Shown here: piece after piece, positions 9,961 to 22,339 of the stretch | Layout: every line of letters starts with the position of its first letter | Numbering within the stretch: the stretch's first letter is position 1 | Source: Echinostoma caproni | Lineage: Eukaryota > Platyhelminthes > Trematoda > Plagiorchiida > Echinostomatidae | Direction: 5' to 3' | Assembly: GCA_900618425.1 (NCBI GenBank) | Contig: UZAN01039790.1 | Span: forward strand, 1-64,000 | DNA: 64,000 nucleotides | The notes under the pieces: generated by a model | Databases searched by the model: none | Seen by the model: the letters and a program-made list of their open reading frames with translations, nothing else | What the model was told of the DNA's origin: nothing | Program-made: the position numbers and the translations under genes

Positions 9961-11340
9961 AATCAGTACATCATACTTAATACCCCTTTGGGTACACCAT
10001 CGAAACGCATACGGCCATGTGTGTTAGTAAGTCCATCAAACGAAGAGCCTCCACCGGGTTTCTGGTTGAACTGTCAGGTGTTTTGTATAGTTGTAAACAA
10101 CAAGATAATGTGTCTCCCTACTCGAAGCAATCACAAAACAATAAATGAAGGGCCCTCCTGAAATCCAAATCAAATTGTTTTTTTTATAAAACTTAGATCT
10201 GGAATAAAGTTACAATTGTTTCAAAAAATTAATGGAACATCTATGTACATGGATACGAATGCTGTGCGAGACGGATACAGTGCGTCAATGAGAATGCAAA
10301 CAAACTTGTACAACATTCTATCGCGCTGCAATGCACACCAATAGAAATTTATTCAAGGTAGCACGATCAAAGATGTGGAAGTGAGAACAATGAGTTTAAA
10401 CCAAGAATATTGATGCTCATAGACCGACAATCAGATCTTTTGCAAGACGTTCAACGTTTGATATCCACTGGTAACTCAGGGCTTCGGCCCTGGTGACAAA
10501 CCTTATTTTATCTGCGTATCGTATCTTAGCAATATGGCACAGACAATCTTAGCTATATCAAGTACTCCAACGGCAGAAACAAGAGTATAGGGACTATAAA
10601 TATCCGACGGGTGCATTTGTATGGCTGTTCGATAGTGAATAAATAGAATATGTTGCCTCATATGTCACCTGATTGTTGCAGCTTGTTTCACGAGAAAGGT
10701 ATTGAATAGTCGACATCAACAATTCACTCTGTATTGACTCTCAATCAACGGCGTTCTCTAATGCGGACACGAACTGCGACACACTCGTGAGTGGCTTTTT
10801 GTTATTTAGCTGAACTTCTGTCTCTGTTCATGATTTTGTGGTTGACAAATGGAAGACAATAATTCCGAATCACGTGATCATTAAATTTATCAACAGATCC
10901 CTCCACTACGAACGAAATAGATGATCAAACGACACGATGTTGTTTGTTTCACTATTGTGAAACCGTTTTTCCGTTCAGGATAGCACATAGAACACAGAGC
11001 TACCCAAGAGCGTGATCGTCTTGCACCGGGTGTTATTATATCAAACTTCATTATCAGAAAGGTTTGGTGCAATGTGGTTTCCCAAATCGTTTCTTTCAAG
11101 AAGGATTACATAGGACAATCTGTAGATAATTGGGTAGGAAAATGATGCGGTAAGTTCGACTCTAGGCTTCCAGCCAGTTTAACACCTAACTATTCCATCC
11201 TTTTTCTACGAAACCATGAACTACGTGCAGGGGTGGAACTCACTGTAGGCTATTAAAGTAATAAGTTCACGTTGGCCGGTTTGTTTTGGATTCATATTTT
11301 ACCCCAGTGGAAAACCAAAATCAATCTCATGGAAACCGTC
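9961..11340. other. unassigned sequence, probably old repeats
   Basis: Both strands have only short frames. A hairpin-like CAGGGCTTCGGCCCTGG lies at 10478-10494, a palindromic GC island in AT-rich DNA. The minus-strand frame 10890-11099 looks protein-like in composition but shows no motif. I cannot assign a gene. Confidence 0.3.
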
Positions 11341-11343
11341 TGC

Positions 11344-11372
11344 TGTTGTATTGTATTGTATTGTATTTGTAA
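11344..11372 (-). repeat. pentamer 3' tail of the CR1-like element
   Basis: Four to five units of TGTAT on the plus strand (ATACA on the minus) lie just beyond the 3' end of the minus-strand retrotransposon frames. CR1-like elements typically end in short tandem repeats and not in poly(A), so this most likely marks the 3' boundary of the insertion. Confidence 0.6.
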
Positions 11373-12540
11373 CTTTTGTAAGCATATATGCTTACATTTC
11401 AGTTAAAAATGTACATTGTTCGTCACGCAGAATGAAATAAAAATAATCAAAACAAAAGGTAAACANCGGTGATATACGTATCATGTACAAAGCATTTGAC
11501 GTAGTTCATTTGAAACTTGTTCCTTTTTGGTGAGTAGTCAGGCCAGGTAGGGTACAGGGGAATTTTTATAAATGTTAATGCGAGAGGGTAGCTGTCGAAA
11601 TGAGGAGCGTGCGGACGGATGGGAACGAGAAGACGATAGATCAGAGTGTAGTGAATGAAGAGGGTCGTCTAGAATCTTGTGAACAAATTTAAAACAAGAG
11701 TTGATGTGACTATCAATGAGATCTGTGATTAATAAATCAATTGGGATTAGTGATGCACGACTGATTATCACCAAATCGCTCGAATTGTTCTGAAGTCGTG
11801 TTTTAAAAGACCGGGAAACATTACAGGGAAGCAATAAAGTAGAATGGGTAAAACACATTGATGAACGAAAGATGACAGGGCTGATTGTGGGGTTCGGAAT
11901 TGCTTGAGTTTGCGTAACTGAAACGATAGGCGTCTCAGTTTTCCACACAGTTGTAAATATGTGTAGACCAACGAAGATTGCTGTCGATGGTGACACCCAG
12001 GTACTTCACTGAGGTCATTCTAGATACAGGTTTATCGTTAAGAATAGCAGAGTCCGTTGGAAATGAGGAGCGGGAAAGACTGAAAATACCTGCTACGCAC
12101 TTAGATATGTTGAGAATGAGACCAGAATGGTCAGAAAACTGTTGGATGTGAGATAGGTTTTCAGTAAACGAATGAAAGTCTGAGGGAGATGAAAGTGTCT
12201 GAGACAAAACTACACCATCAGCATACTTTTGGACGTGTGCAGGGGTGGGACCGAAAGATCACTAATAAGGGCAGAAAAAAATATGGAGATAGAACAGCAC
12301 CTTGAAGAACACCAGAATTATTAACAAGAGGTTTTGATGTCCTCCTTCCTAATGTGGTGCACTGGACCCTCTGTGTAAAATAGTCGGCAAGCCATAAGAG
12401 CAGCTGTTTTGGAATGCAAAAAGATTCATTCATTTGTAGATAAACGTATAGGGTTGATGGAGAACTATAGTTGTTCTCTTCTCCATAACCTGAATCCCCA
12501 ATAGCATTTTTGTGTGAGGCATAACTGCAGACCAAGACTT
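11373..12540 (-). pseudogene. CR1-like non-LTR retrotransposon, 5'-truncated RT to 3' end
   Basis: Reverse transcriptase relic on the minus strand, read from 12535 down. First comes a palm-side segment (QLLLWLADYFTQRVQCTTLG), then motif B (NNSGVLQGAVLSPYFF at about 12300), then motif C as KYADGVVLSQ at about 12220, where the expected YADD has lost its second Asp. The thumb follows with SVKYLGVTIDSNLRWS at about 12000 and a C-terminal end with INIYKNSPVPYLA at about 11545. At least three frameshifts separate these blocks. The same landmarks occur at 5.6-6.5 kb on the plus strand, so these are two copies of one family. One ambiguous base lies at 11466. The upstream RT motif A and the endonuclease are missing. 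Confidence 0.85.
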
Positions 12541-12689
12541 AAAAAACTGACATGAGTTACAGGTACTAAAGAGACTCATTTGTGATTTTCATCAGATTTG
12601 ATCCCATCAAGGATGAGGGATTTTATGTGATTGGTTTAGAACCATTCATTTTCTCAGTTTATTCAAACTAGAAAATTCTAATTAATCGG

Positions 12690-13430
12690 ATTAGTTACTT
12701 TGCACCGAATTAAAAACGATAAACAATTTAAAATACGTGTACGAGCGAGAGAAAAAAACTCTAACGAAACAGTAACAATGAACTTCCATTTCCCTTTGTA
12801 AAAATATTTTTATTTCTGAATTGAAACTTCTGCAACTTTTACCGCTGCACTCGGGGTCACGTAAAGGCAAGCTTTGATAAATAAGAATATGGCAATGAAA
12901 GATGAAGTTCAGAACACATGTTCTCCACCAATGGCTAACGATACACATTCATTCTACCGGAAACGAAAAGTGTACTTTCAGAATGAGAATCTGTTTCACG
13001 TGTGATAAATACCTATATGTTGGAACGTATTGCAACGATAAATATTTCACCAACATCAGCTATTTTGTTCTAACCGAGACCCTCAAATTCTGCTAACCTA
13101 ATTGCAGGGCTTACTTTCTGCACATCTGGGACCGCTTCTAGTCTATTGGTGTGAAGATTTGCATTCCCATCTCACAGATTTATTGTCTTCTACTTTTTCT
13201 CTCCTACTACTTCGTGATGAACATCTGGTCTATTCCAGGTCACGTGCCATTCATACAGTATGCATCCAAATGTCTCGCCAATCTTCTGCGGTAGGCATTC
13301 TGAGGTGCACTCAAATCTGTGCAAACAACCCCACTGGACCCTCCATCGCCACTAGGAATAGGTCGAAATCATTTACCACTAGACATAGGAGACAAACTTC
13401 GATTTCCGAAGGGACCATTGGGCATAAGTA
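12690..13430. other. AT-rich DNA with weak frames only
   Basis: Several short overlapping frames are present on both strands (for example 12691-12948 minus and 13102-13431 plus). None has splice boundaries or motifs that let me prefer one. The 13102-13431 frame is Ser/Thr-rich and probably a chance opening. Confidence 0.3.
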
Positions 13431-13763
13431 GGGAACAACTTTTAACAAGCAGAAGAATGATGCAATAGCTTTCTACATTCGATAAACTGTACACCACCTG
13501 ATAGCATTTATTGATTGGATTCGATAGTGGTGCATACCATACAAATATTTGAAAGTTTATTTTGCGTAGCATTATTGTGAAGCATTCCTTTAGTTTCCNT
13601 ACACGTACACGGCCGTGGATTCGACTACATCGTCATCGGAAAAACTGTATTTGGTCATGATTTAAAAGAAAAAGTGAATCATATTCAACAATTTTCGGTA
13701 ACTCTGATCCAGACCTACAGGCATAAAATTGTTTACAGAGAATTAAAGCTCTTATTTTTTCAG

Positions 13764-13960
13764 TCTCATGGGAATTGCTAATAACCCAAATGACGTTTTA
13801 CAGTGGTTGACTAATGTGTCCGTTTCAGACTACATTTTACCGGAGATACGGAAACAGCATTTCAACAAATTTAATTTAAAATGCACAACCCGTATGAGGA
13901 CCACACAGCGTTTTAACCAGGTAGACTGGGCGACGTTCTCATTGCAATGCGGCAATGGAG
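13764..13960 (+). CDS. internal exon with strong splice sites, unknown protein
   Basis: This is one of the best-bounded exons in the window. The acceptor is CTCTTATTTTTTCAG ending at 13763, a long pyrimidine tract, and the donor is AATGGAG|GTAAAT with GT at 13961. The frame is open throughout: one base completes a codon, 65 codons follow, and one base carries over. The peptide reads like a folded domain: ANNPNDVLQWLTNVSV, SDYILPEIRKQHFNK, then VDWATFSLQCGNG. I do not recognise the family. The nearest other exon candidates on this strand are about 5 kb upstream and 8 kb downstream, so introns would be long, as is usual in flatworms. Confidence 0.6.
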
Positions 13961-14642
13961 GTAAATTTCGATACCGCTTATTATATTTTATACTTTTATC
14001 TCCCAATTTCCACCCAAGCGGTGTAGAATTGGTTAGACTGTTTTCTTCGCGATAAGAGCTGATTAAAAGGCAAACATTGTTTTTTTGACTTCCGTAGAAC
14101 TGGGTGGTCTTGGCAACTTGTTTGCGAAATATTGCTTTCCAGGTGTCTGTGTGTATGTATACTGCTTTACTTGTGGCTACGAACTGGCGCAATCCCGAGG
14201 TTTCCAGACATAATGCAGCTGTTTGTAGAACTTTTTTTATCTCAGCGCAATCTCTCTTTATATTCTTGATGGAATTTACCTTCTCTCCCGATGCAAATAT
14301 GTGATCGAATTCTGTTTGGATTTATTCGAGAAAAGTTAGTCAAAACTTCTATTTCATTCTAATTTCTATGACATCAAAAATAAAGTGCATGTTCTTCATT
14401 TTTATTCTCATTCTTTTCTCTTTCGATGGAGCTCATTGTAACGGGGGATTTGGTGCGATAATTGCTGGAAGAATGTAAATGAGAAACAATGAATCCCAAA
14501 CAGAAAGTTTTCGTTTTCCTTGTTAACCTGATCCGTAAAAGGATTGCAGTCATTTGTTTGACCAAGTTGAATCAGTTCCGCATGTGATCTTTCGAGATAA
14601 TTATCAGCATTCTCCCGTGTGGATTTAAATTGGCAAACATGG

Positions 14643-14668
14643 ATGGATCATCATCATCATCATCATCG
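14643..14668 (-). repeat. GAT-repeat 3' tail of RTE element
   Basis: Six or seven ATC units on the plus strand (GAT on the minus) follow the 3' end of the minus-strand RTE element. Short trinucleotide tails are usual for RTE retrotransposons, so this likely marks the element's 3' terminus. Confidence 0.65.
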
Positions 14669-15900
14669 TACAGAGAAACCCAGTGAGGTGAACTTCACTG
14701 AGCGCTGCCAAACTCGCAATGCATACAAGATTAGTGAACAGGGAGTGGACCTACTTTGAGGGAGGGAGAAGAAGGTGAACCACTATGGTCAACAAACAGT
14801 GCACAATCAAATTCCGCGCACATTCCGTTTCAAGAGTACTGGCCTGATAAGACAGAACTGCAAGAACGCTACCAATGTCGGTTCGCTGCCAAATCCTTCA
14901 ATGTCTCCAACCAACCGGTTGTGAAGTCTTTTGGACCCCAACCTGTAAGGCGACATACACCTACTTTACCGGATTAGCTGCATCAAATAAAGGGCGGTGC
15001 GGCAGACGATGGCTGGGCATACTCAATGCGGGTCCTATCCAGCGAAATCTACCAATCTAAGTTCAGTGTGCTAGTAAGTTTATCCCTAATAGACTCCCAA
15101 ACACAACTCCACGTTACTAACCCGTTCGCTCCATGCCATGTGAGCGAAAATGTTTGAACATCGATAATCAAAAACCTCTAGTCAACTAATATCGTCTACT
15201 CGCAATTTCAAGGTCTCACAACCATAAAGCAGAACTGAACGGACGCTAGCGCAGTATAGACGACCTTTCAGCTTCAATGAAACGTCCCGTCTACGCCAAA
15301 GGTGTTTCAGTCCTGCATATGCTGCTCGAGCCGTAGAAATCCGGGCGGTTATCTCCTTTGCTGCAATACTGTCATTGGTCACACAACTACCTAAGTAGGA
15401 AAAGCAATCCACTGTAACTAATTCCTAGTCATTTAGTTTTAGAGCGGGAGTAGGCAAAACCCAGTTCTGCGGCATCACTTTACACTTTGAAGGTGCAACG
15501 CACATACACAATATGTCAGCTGCACTTGTTGGTCCATCAAATATACTTTGCGCGTCCTCCAGACATTCGAACAGACAGATGACGTCATCCGCGCATTCTA
15601 AATCGCACAGCCTTTCTGCACCTGCCCACCCAGTACCTAAATTTTGGAGACCGCTTTGTGCTTTCTCCGGTATTTCGACTAAGACGAAATTGAACAGAAA
15701 CGGTGAGAGAGGACATCCTTCACAAAAGCCACTGCAGGTGACGAAAGCCTAGTTAGTTCATCATATACCATTACACGACCGGAGGTCTGTAAACACAGTG
15801 ACCTCAGTAAGTCAGCGTACTTCTGGAGCATTCCTGTTCGAAGACCGGAGCCCATCAGAGCTTCGCGATGAAAATATGGTTGCAACTGCGCGTATTCGAC
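14669..15900 (-). pseudogene. RTE-like non-LTR retrotransposon, 5'-truncated RT and 3' domain
   Basis: Read on the minus strand from about 15900. The palm comes first (frames around SSPAVAFVKDVLSHRF, a decayed version of the SSGVRQGCPLSPFLF motif B). Motif C follows as LECADDVICLFE near 15590, where YADD has become CADD but keeps both Asp residues. Next are APSKCKVMPQNW, then a well-preserved thumb at 15182-15412 (DCFSYLGSCVTND, ARAAYAGLKHLWRRRD, SVRSVLLYGCETL). The 3' domain at 14850-14960 has LTGWGPKDF and GWLETLKDLAANRHW, the C-terminal block typical of trematode RTE elements. Multiple frameshifts and stops occur. The endonuclease and the N-terminal half of the RT are absent, consistent with 5' truncation during target-primed reverse transcription. 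Confidence 0.85.
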
Positions 15901-16079
15901 TGACCATTAATATGATATCAATCAATTAATGGGATTATTGTACCGATGAATAAATAACCAAACATGAGCAAACAAGTGAGATAAAATTATGGATATAAAA
16001 TCACCATATTCGTTTTAATTGTTTGTGATGACTGATCAAGAGCGTAGGTTAGAAATTTCGTCAGAATTACTTTCTTCTC

Positions 16080-16270
16080 CAGTCCCTGTCAAGACTCAAA
16101 CCACGAACCTTCACGATGATAGTTAAAAACCTGACCCTTGAGCTACGGAATCGATGGTTGTACCTTTTGCAAACGACTCAATCCGATGACAGTACAGCAT
16201 TTCGGGGTGACCCATTGGAGTGTTCACAGGTATTACAAAATCTGATGGTTGCATACGGATGTAATTAACT
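16080..16270 (-). repeat. tRNA-like SINE fragment, same family as 6.5-7.0 kb
   Basis: The minus strand has a tRNA-like A box CGTAGCTCAAGGGTCAGG at about 16130-16150 and a B-box-like GGTTTGAGTCTTGACAGGGAC near 16082-16102. The following plus-strand sequence CTTTTGCAAACGACTCAATC and GTGACCCATTGGAGTGTTCACAGG matches the unit repeated at 6.5 and 6.8 kb. No hammerhead core is visible beyond the B box here, so the 3' half is missing. Confidence 0.6.
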
Positions 16271-17039
16271 GAGGAGAGTGGGGGATGATGAAAGACCTCC
16301 CAAAGAGCGAATCCCGAACACTCAGTCATTAGCACAACCTAGTGCGTGTGAAGAATCAAATATATTAGTCTAAACATGATGCAAATACACCCTGTTGAAA
16401 AAATTGTTTTGATCTCAAACCTAGGTCTTTTATTCGATCTTTGTACTTGGTGGTTTATGCTGTCGTCCGTCGGAGTCACAAATAAAGTACAGAAAGTGGC
16501 TTCCTGTTATTAGCTTTTGCAGAACCTAATACACTTGGTTACAAATGATGACCACACGTGTGCAATTGAGTCTCACGTTCTGTGTGTTCCATTACAACAT
16601 GGATAAAATGTGGAATGAAGGTCATTTCAATTTGGTTTCGATTAAGTTCAGAAAATTAATCATTCGAAATACATCGACCTTACATAGGGATCAAAATTTC
16701 CAAGAGCATATATTGCTCAATGTGGCTCGGTAGCGACCACAAACCTTTCTCTCTGAATCACTAACGCATTTGTGTTTACTTGGTTTCAGTGATTCTACTT
16801 TACCAATTTGCGAAAGGTAAAATGCCTATCATCAAATAATGAAGATTATGAAAATTCCCCACTGATTATCACGTTGATACTGTTATATAATGGTGTTAGA
16901 TAACGCACAATTCTGCGGAAAAGAAGGTTATTTAATCCATATGACTTCGCTGTTGAATACAGAAAGAAGACCACAAAATATCAAACAATTCTGGTTGCAG
17001 ATCATTTATGTTCAAAACCTGCATCGAATATGAGTTAGT

Positions 17040-17770
17040 GGTGTAAAGTTGGCAAGCAATTTTAAAGCAAACTGGCAGTTTAAATGGTCGCAACGGTCTT
17101 CATAATCGCCTGCCAGAAAAGAAAACACCAGGATGAACTTTAAGCGGCCTGCTGTCCAACAATGAAGTAACGCATTTATCATGCACATCCGTTTTGATGT
17201 TCTACACTGAAAATCAACCGATGGATGACCCTATTCCTGAGCTACCCGTGTCATACTGAGGGTAGATACATATGGCATGGCCCGGCGTCAAGGAATTTTG
17301 GTGAGTTGCAATCATTTCTGGGTATGCGGACTTCATTCAGTCACAACATTGAACTTCCTCGTATGCGAAATAGGCAAGTTGTAATGTGAAGAGGAGAAAT
17401 TGGATGTGTACGTTCACACTGACCCCAAAACGCCTCTTACTGACAGTTGTGATGCATCCACCCACCTTGACAAGTTTGGTTTGAGCTGTCACATACAGAA
17501 TGGTGGGTGCAAGCAAACAACCTATTGCTTTTGTCTTTGAGGTTTCATTACCTGGCTAAGGAAATCACTCTCAGTCAGATGGACAGGTATTTGCTATTAT
17601 TTTCAAAGTTAGAAGATACCGGCAAAATCTGTGGGTAGGTTTTCGAATTGCGAGCCGATCACCAGTGACTTCCCCAAGCGCCCGCCGAGTATCATCACCC
17701 CAAATACGGCGGATGGCCGTGCTCCTATCAGCTTACAGTTACCAAATCCCGGGGCGAGAATAAATTTCTG
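17040..17770 (+). pseudogene. Ty3/gypsy pol relic: RT end and RNase H
   Basis: A decayed gypsy pol segment in several frames. ELQSFLGMRTSFSHNI near 17305 matches the ELxSFLGMxxYYxRFI box that follows the palm. PLLLTVVMHPPT, then AVTYRMVGASKQPIAFVFE near 17435-17540, matches the RNase H core around DASxxGxGAVLxxx and the PIAYxSRxL strand. AIIFKVRRYRQNLWV near 17600 matches the ALAIVxAVxxFRxYLxG helix. RMAVLLSAYSYQIPGRE near 17710 matches the RWALxLSAYxYxIxYxPGxxN box that ends the domain. All are in the order expected for gypsy elements, with stops and shifts between them. No protease, integrase or LTR could be placed next to it. Confidence 0.75.
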
Positions 17771-17775
17771 AGTCT

Positions 17776-18036
17776 GTGATCCAAATGTTCAGTATGACTA
17801 CTCAAGTGTACATGTTAAAAACGACAGAAGTTGTGAATCCTTTGAAATATTTCAATGAGAGACAGGCAACTTTTTCCGTTATCCTTTCAGAAAATGAACA
17901 AGATACACAATTGGTCTGGTTGGAAATACAAGACCCCTTTCAGTCTTTCACTGACCAAATTACAATTTTTACCGAAAAAGGTCCGGAGCGTACTTTGGTT
18001 TGCAGAATATTGCTCTACCTCGTCCCTAGACCTTGA
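17776..18036 (+). other. open frame after the gypsy relic, unclassified
   Basis: An 86-codon frame with a protein-like composition (NPLKYFNERQATFSVILSE then TQLVWLEIQDPF). It starts right after the gypsy RNase H relic but does not show the zinc-binding HHCC or integrase core that should follow there. The surrounding DNA gives no convincing splice acceptor. It may be a chance opening or a host exon fragment. Confidence 0.2.
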
Positions 18037-18099
18037 CCAGGTATATAACAGGAAACTGTACAACGAAATCTTTGTCAAAGTTTTATGTTCAGTAAGGTG

Positions 18100-21000
18100 A
18101 CTACGATATAAACTGAACAGTTATTATTTGGCATTAACCAAAACTATGCAAACATTGGGTAACCAGTTCAACTTAGTCCTTGCATTTGAAACGATGCACC
18201 TTGGCCGCAAGTGCGTGGTGACATTTCTGACCCAACTGACACATCCAACTGAAAGCATTGGGGATAATCGAGTAAAAATAAGGTTTGAACGCAAACCGAG
18301 GACGAGGTGGAGTCTTGTCTTTCTAGAAACCAACGCAGACGTGGAGCAGAAATAACATGGCCGAAATTCCAGAAGTGGGAGGTGTATACTCTCACTTAAC
18401 TGACAGCCAATTATGTGGAATATAGCTTTGTGATGGATGTTTGTGACATAATGAACTAGTTCAAGCTGGATAATGGACGGACACAAAGGAAAACAAACTT
18501 TCGCCTTCAGGTTAAGAAAGACGCCTGCCCGTGATTAAGAATAACATTCGACTGAACGTCGCATGGCTGAAATGGAGTTATTTAAAGTTTTCAGGTAGGA
18601 TGAATGACGAACGAAGGAATTCGGAGGATATATGACATCTGTCAAAAGTAATGTTACTTGCCGGCGACTTCGGATACATCAGCTGCTATCGAACGTCCCT
18701 GGTTGTCAACTCGACCAAGCCTACTCTTTTCGTTACCTGTCACTGTCATCCTCTCCCCCTGAATGGTTTACTCAAGCCTAAGGCAGCAAACATCGTTGCA
18801 TTCCACACACGCGCGAGCTCATAGTCAAGTGTACACTAAACACGAATGCGTTGAGCCCTTATTATTGGTTGATACCGTTCACCTTGTCCATGTGACTCCT
18901 CATCCTTCGAGGACCCCGCGGGGTCTGCGTTTAACGCTAGAGGCTCTGAGTATAGCGCACGGAAGGCGCGGTTCCTGTGTATCATTGCCGGAGACGTTCA
19001 TTTAGGGATCATTCAAAATACGATTTCGGCACTCATAACAGATTTGGCTACTAAAATGCTTTTTGTTCTCGTTCTAGAAACAAAACTTGCTACAGCTAAA
19101 ATATATTTTGGTAAACATCTGGTGGATTTAGGTTGGGTACAAATGCACAGTCGCCTGTACACCTCACTACTGCTTTGAACTGCCTTGGTGAATAGCATTA
19201 GCTGTGCTCCCTGACTTGATTGCTCCACGAATTTAACTTCGTCTGATGAATAGAAGTAAACTAACTAGATATCGACCAAGAACACTGCCACGTAATACCA
19301 AATTTGTGGTACAATTTGGAGCTCACGTCATTCCAACAGTGATATCACGTACAAATATTCGTGTTCGTATTCGGATATTCATATGTGAATATTTTACATT
19401 CCGAATTTGATGAAAAATACCTAATTACATTAATCAATCACGTGTAAGTTTTTTCTCTTCATCAGGTTTCCAAATTTGAACATTATAAAAGTTTTCCAAT
19501 GATGGATTTGGTAAATAGAGCCTTTGAGTGGTCCTAAACAAGATTCTTGTAATTCATATTTTGCTCCGGGGAAATGTGACTGTCGAGAACGTTCATCGGA
19601 TGCTTGGAAATTAATTTATTCTCACTGGTCACCTTTGTTCAGCCCGTTCAAAGCAGTTTTCTATTATTGATTTTCCATGGCAAAATTTAGCTAATAGTAT
19701 GTAAGAATAGTTTCATGCAATGTGAAGTAAATGTGCAAAGGTTTAGAAGAATCCAAATATTGACTAAGTAGCAGCAGTTGTTGTTACGCAGGTAGTGGAC
19801 TTGAGTTCTTCAGCTCATGCTCCGACTCGAACCGTGGCCAAAAGAGTCATAATATCCAATCAAGAGGGATACAGTAGACAACTGTTCTTCATGACGTTCA
19901 TGCTCACTCACGGAATGTAGGCACCACAACGGGTGTGACGTTAGCTTCCTCACACGTTCCATGCAGCTGGATCACAACTGAGGCAATCTGTTTGCAACAA
20001 GAACAACATTCACGTTACTTGTACTTAGAAAGAGCAGGCCAAAGTCAGCTAACTGTTGACAGCTTAACTCGGACGAACCAACGGTAACGAATCCCCACTC
20101 CAGTGTCTGTAGCCTATCAAAACGTTAGAATAGGCAGTGCCTACCAGAAGGAAACTGATGACCTTTCAAAATCCGGCGAGCGTTTTCTCGGCTGCTAGCA
20201 GCTTGAATAGATGATCAAACATCGAAAGAAAACTTGCTAATTTTCTCATTGGGTATTCTCAGTTCACAAGTTAGAAGAAGCGGTACAAAGTTCATTAGAA
20301 ACTGCCCTCATTGCTGCAGAAAGCCTTTGAACATTTGGCTCTGGATGCAATAGATATCGATTTTGGGTGCATAGTGAGGCTTTTTTCATAGCCGTAAAAC
20401 AAAGGAATATTTTTCTCAAATTCATTAGTTTTTCATTCTGAAATGATCTGAAGAGTGACTGATACCGACGATTCATTCAAAGCAATCACTTAACTTAAAT
20501 AATACCATGGTTCCCATCCGACATTGAGTACAGTGAACTGAAAACCTTTTTTCAACATTTGACATCAGATCAATCACGAATTTATGATAAACACGTAGTC
20601 ATCTGAGTGAAATTTGCGTGGATTGAAAAGCGAACTAACCATGTGTTTTTTGGATTCTTGCGTAACACACTTTTCGGATCAACAGAGCGGTGAGTGACAA
20701 AAGTGACTGGTAAAATCAATAAAACCAATCGCAAGTTGCGTTTATCTATTTTCTCATGGAATTTAGTTAGTTTATCACACGGAATATTCATTTTCCGTAT
20801 TCCTCAGAATAATCTGGTCTCTTCCATTTAGTTTTATTCTCCTTAGATCAGTGAAAATGAAAATAAATTTGGAAACGTGCCCAGTTCAACCTAGATCAGC
20901 CCAATCCCAATTTGGCCTAATTGCACTATTCATTTGATACGTATTACATCAAGATACCAGCTGATGCGGATTGCTTTTTTTCCGAAAACAATGATTGAAT

Positions 21001-22190
21001 AAAAGCGGTTCACTTATCTCCGGCTGGGCTATCCATGGTGTCAGCTCCCTAGACGCAGTTGCATAACTGAAATGTGTTCAGAACTTGTGTAAGCAATAGC
21101 ACATTACAATAATTCTGCGGAATGACTTTACCAGTTCTCCGCAAGCACACGGTAGTAATAATGCTTTAGTTTAAATAATGTGAATATGAATGGCCACAAA
21201 ACTCTCTGATTTTAGACTATGACTTTCTCAGCTATTGTGGTAGAAGAATTCACGGAGGTGAGCACAACGATGACATGATTATTCGAAAAAAAAACATTTA
21301 TCAGTGAACAAGGTGCTAAACCAGTACTTATTTGTGTCCCCTTAAATCGGGAAAAAGTTCTTCAGTTAAAAAGTAGTAAACATTTTTTCAATTGAAATGT
21401 TTCAGCTTATCTATCCTCATCTCACGTTTTGAATTAGAATTGACAAAACGTTATCTAATATACTTTAAGAGCACTGCTTCCCAGAAGTCACACTGATAAT
21501 GTTGGCTACGGAAAAACTGCAAACAACACTTCCAGCTCGGAGAATCCACGAACATCAGCAATTTCTTTATCCATTTAAGTTTCTGAAACAATTGTCTTTA
21601 ACAATCCGTTGACAACTCAGTGATATAATTCAAGACATCCCATCCAGTAGATCCTGAGTCATCTCTGAGTACTGTTGTGTTACGCAGGATCATTGTCGAT
21701 ATTTCTTACTCAATGAATCGTTCTAGCAACGTTATATGAGTAACCCATGCGGCAGCATAGCGCGCCTTGCTAACCATAAACCAATTTCAACTTATGAGAT
21801 GGGGTGTTGAGAGTTACCTTTCTTTTCCCAAGCAGATATACGTCAGAGATGAGTAAATGATCATTCCAGTTGTTGTATTTTTATAGCTATCCACATATTT
21901 GAGTAAACACCTGAGAAGCGGAATTTGAGTTATTAACATGCACAGTTGGTCATTCTATGGAAACATTCTTCGATACTTTGATTGCAAAAACTCTTGTTTA
22001 TTCCTGGGTTTCAATTCCATCTGTTTCGTCATTTGTATCCCGATGTTATACATCGTTTTAGACGTAATAACATTCTCATAACTATTGGCTACCAGCAGCG
22101 TCTTTACAACAATGTAGTCTGTTTATACTCACCATTAGTGCACTATCCTTCACTAAGTCACTAAGTGACACGCATTTGGGTAAAACAAGT
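18100..22190. other. long stretch with no recognisable gene
   Basis: Several frames overlap on both strands at 18124-18486, but none shows a motif, and their mutual overlap argues for chance. A GC-richer patch at 18870-18990 (CCCGCGGGG) looks like a repeat edge. 19.0-22.2 kb is AT-rich with short frames only. I read it as intron or old repeat DNA. Confidence 0.35.
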
Positions 22191-22255
22191 TCATCCTCCG
22201 TCAGCTAATTTTATGGATAGATCTTCGTAAACGTTGCTCTCTTTCACTGAAATAG

Positions 22256-22339
22256 AATTTGTAAACGGAACACAGAATGATCTGCGCCACATGAATGCAA
22301 CATTTCGTGGAATAACTGAAAAGGTAGAACAATTATCCA
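22256..22339 (+). CDS. candidate short internal exon, unknown protein
   Basis: The acceptor is TTGCTCTCTTTCACTGAAATAG ending at 22255, with a good pyrimidine run, and the donor is TTATCCA|GTGAGTTG, a near-consensus GTGAGT with GT at 22340. The 84-base frame is open and protein-like: FVNGTQNDLRHMNATF then RGITEKVEQLS. It contains two N-glycosylation sequons (NGT, NAT), suggesting an extracellular segment. The minus-strand frame across the same bases (22191-22427) is an alternative but lacks matching splice sites. Confidence 0.45.

Noticed and set aside
10478..10494. GC-rich palindrome as a terminator or origin
   Set aside because: A single short hairpin in eukaryotic AT-rich DNA has no such meaning; no associated feature was found.
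16545..16733. 62-codon plus-strand frame as an exon
   Set aside because: Protein-like in parts, but no acceptor or donor of reasonable quality surrounds it.
18124..18486. Overlapping frames of 75-120 codons on both strands
   Set aside because: Three frames compete over the same bases, none has a motif or splice sites, and no one frame looks better than the others.
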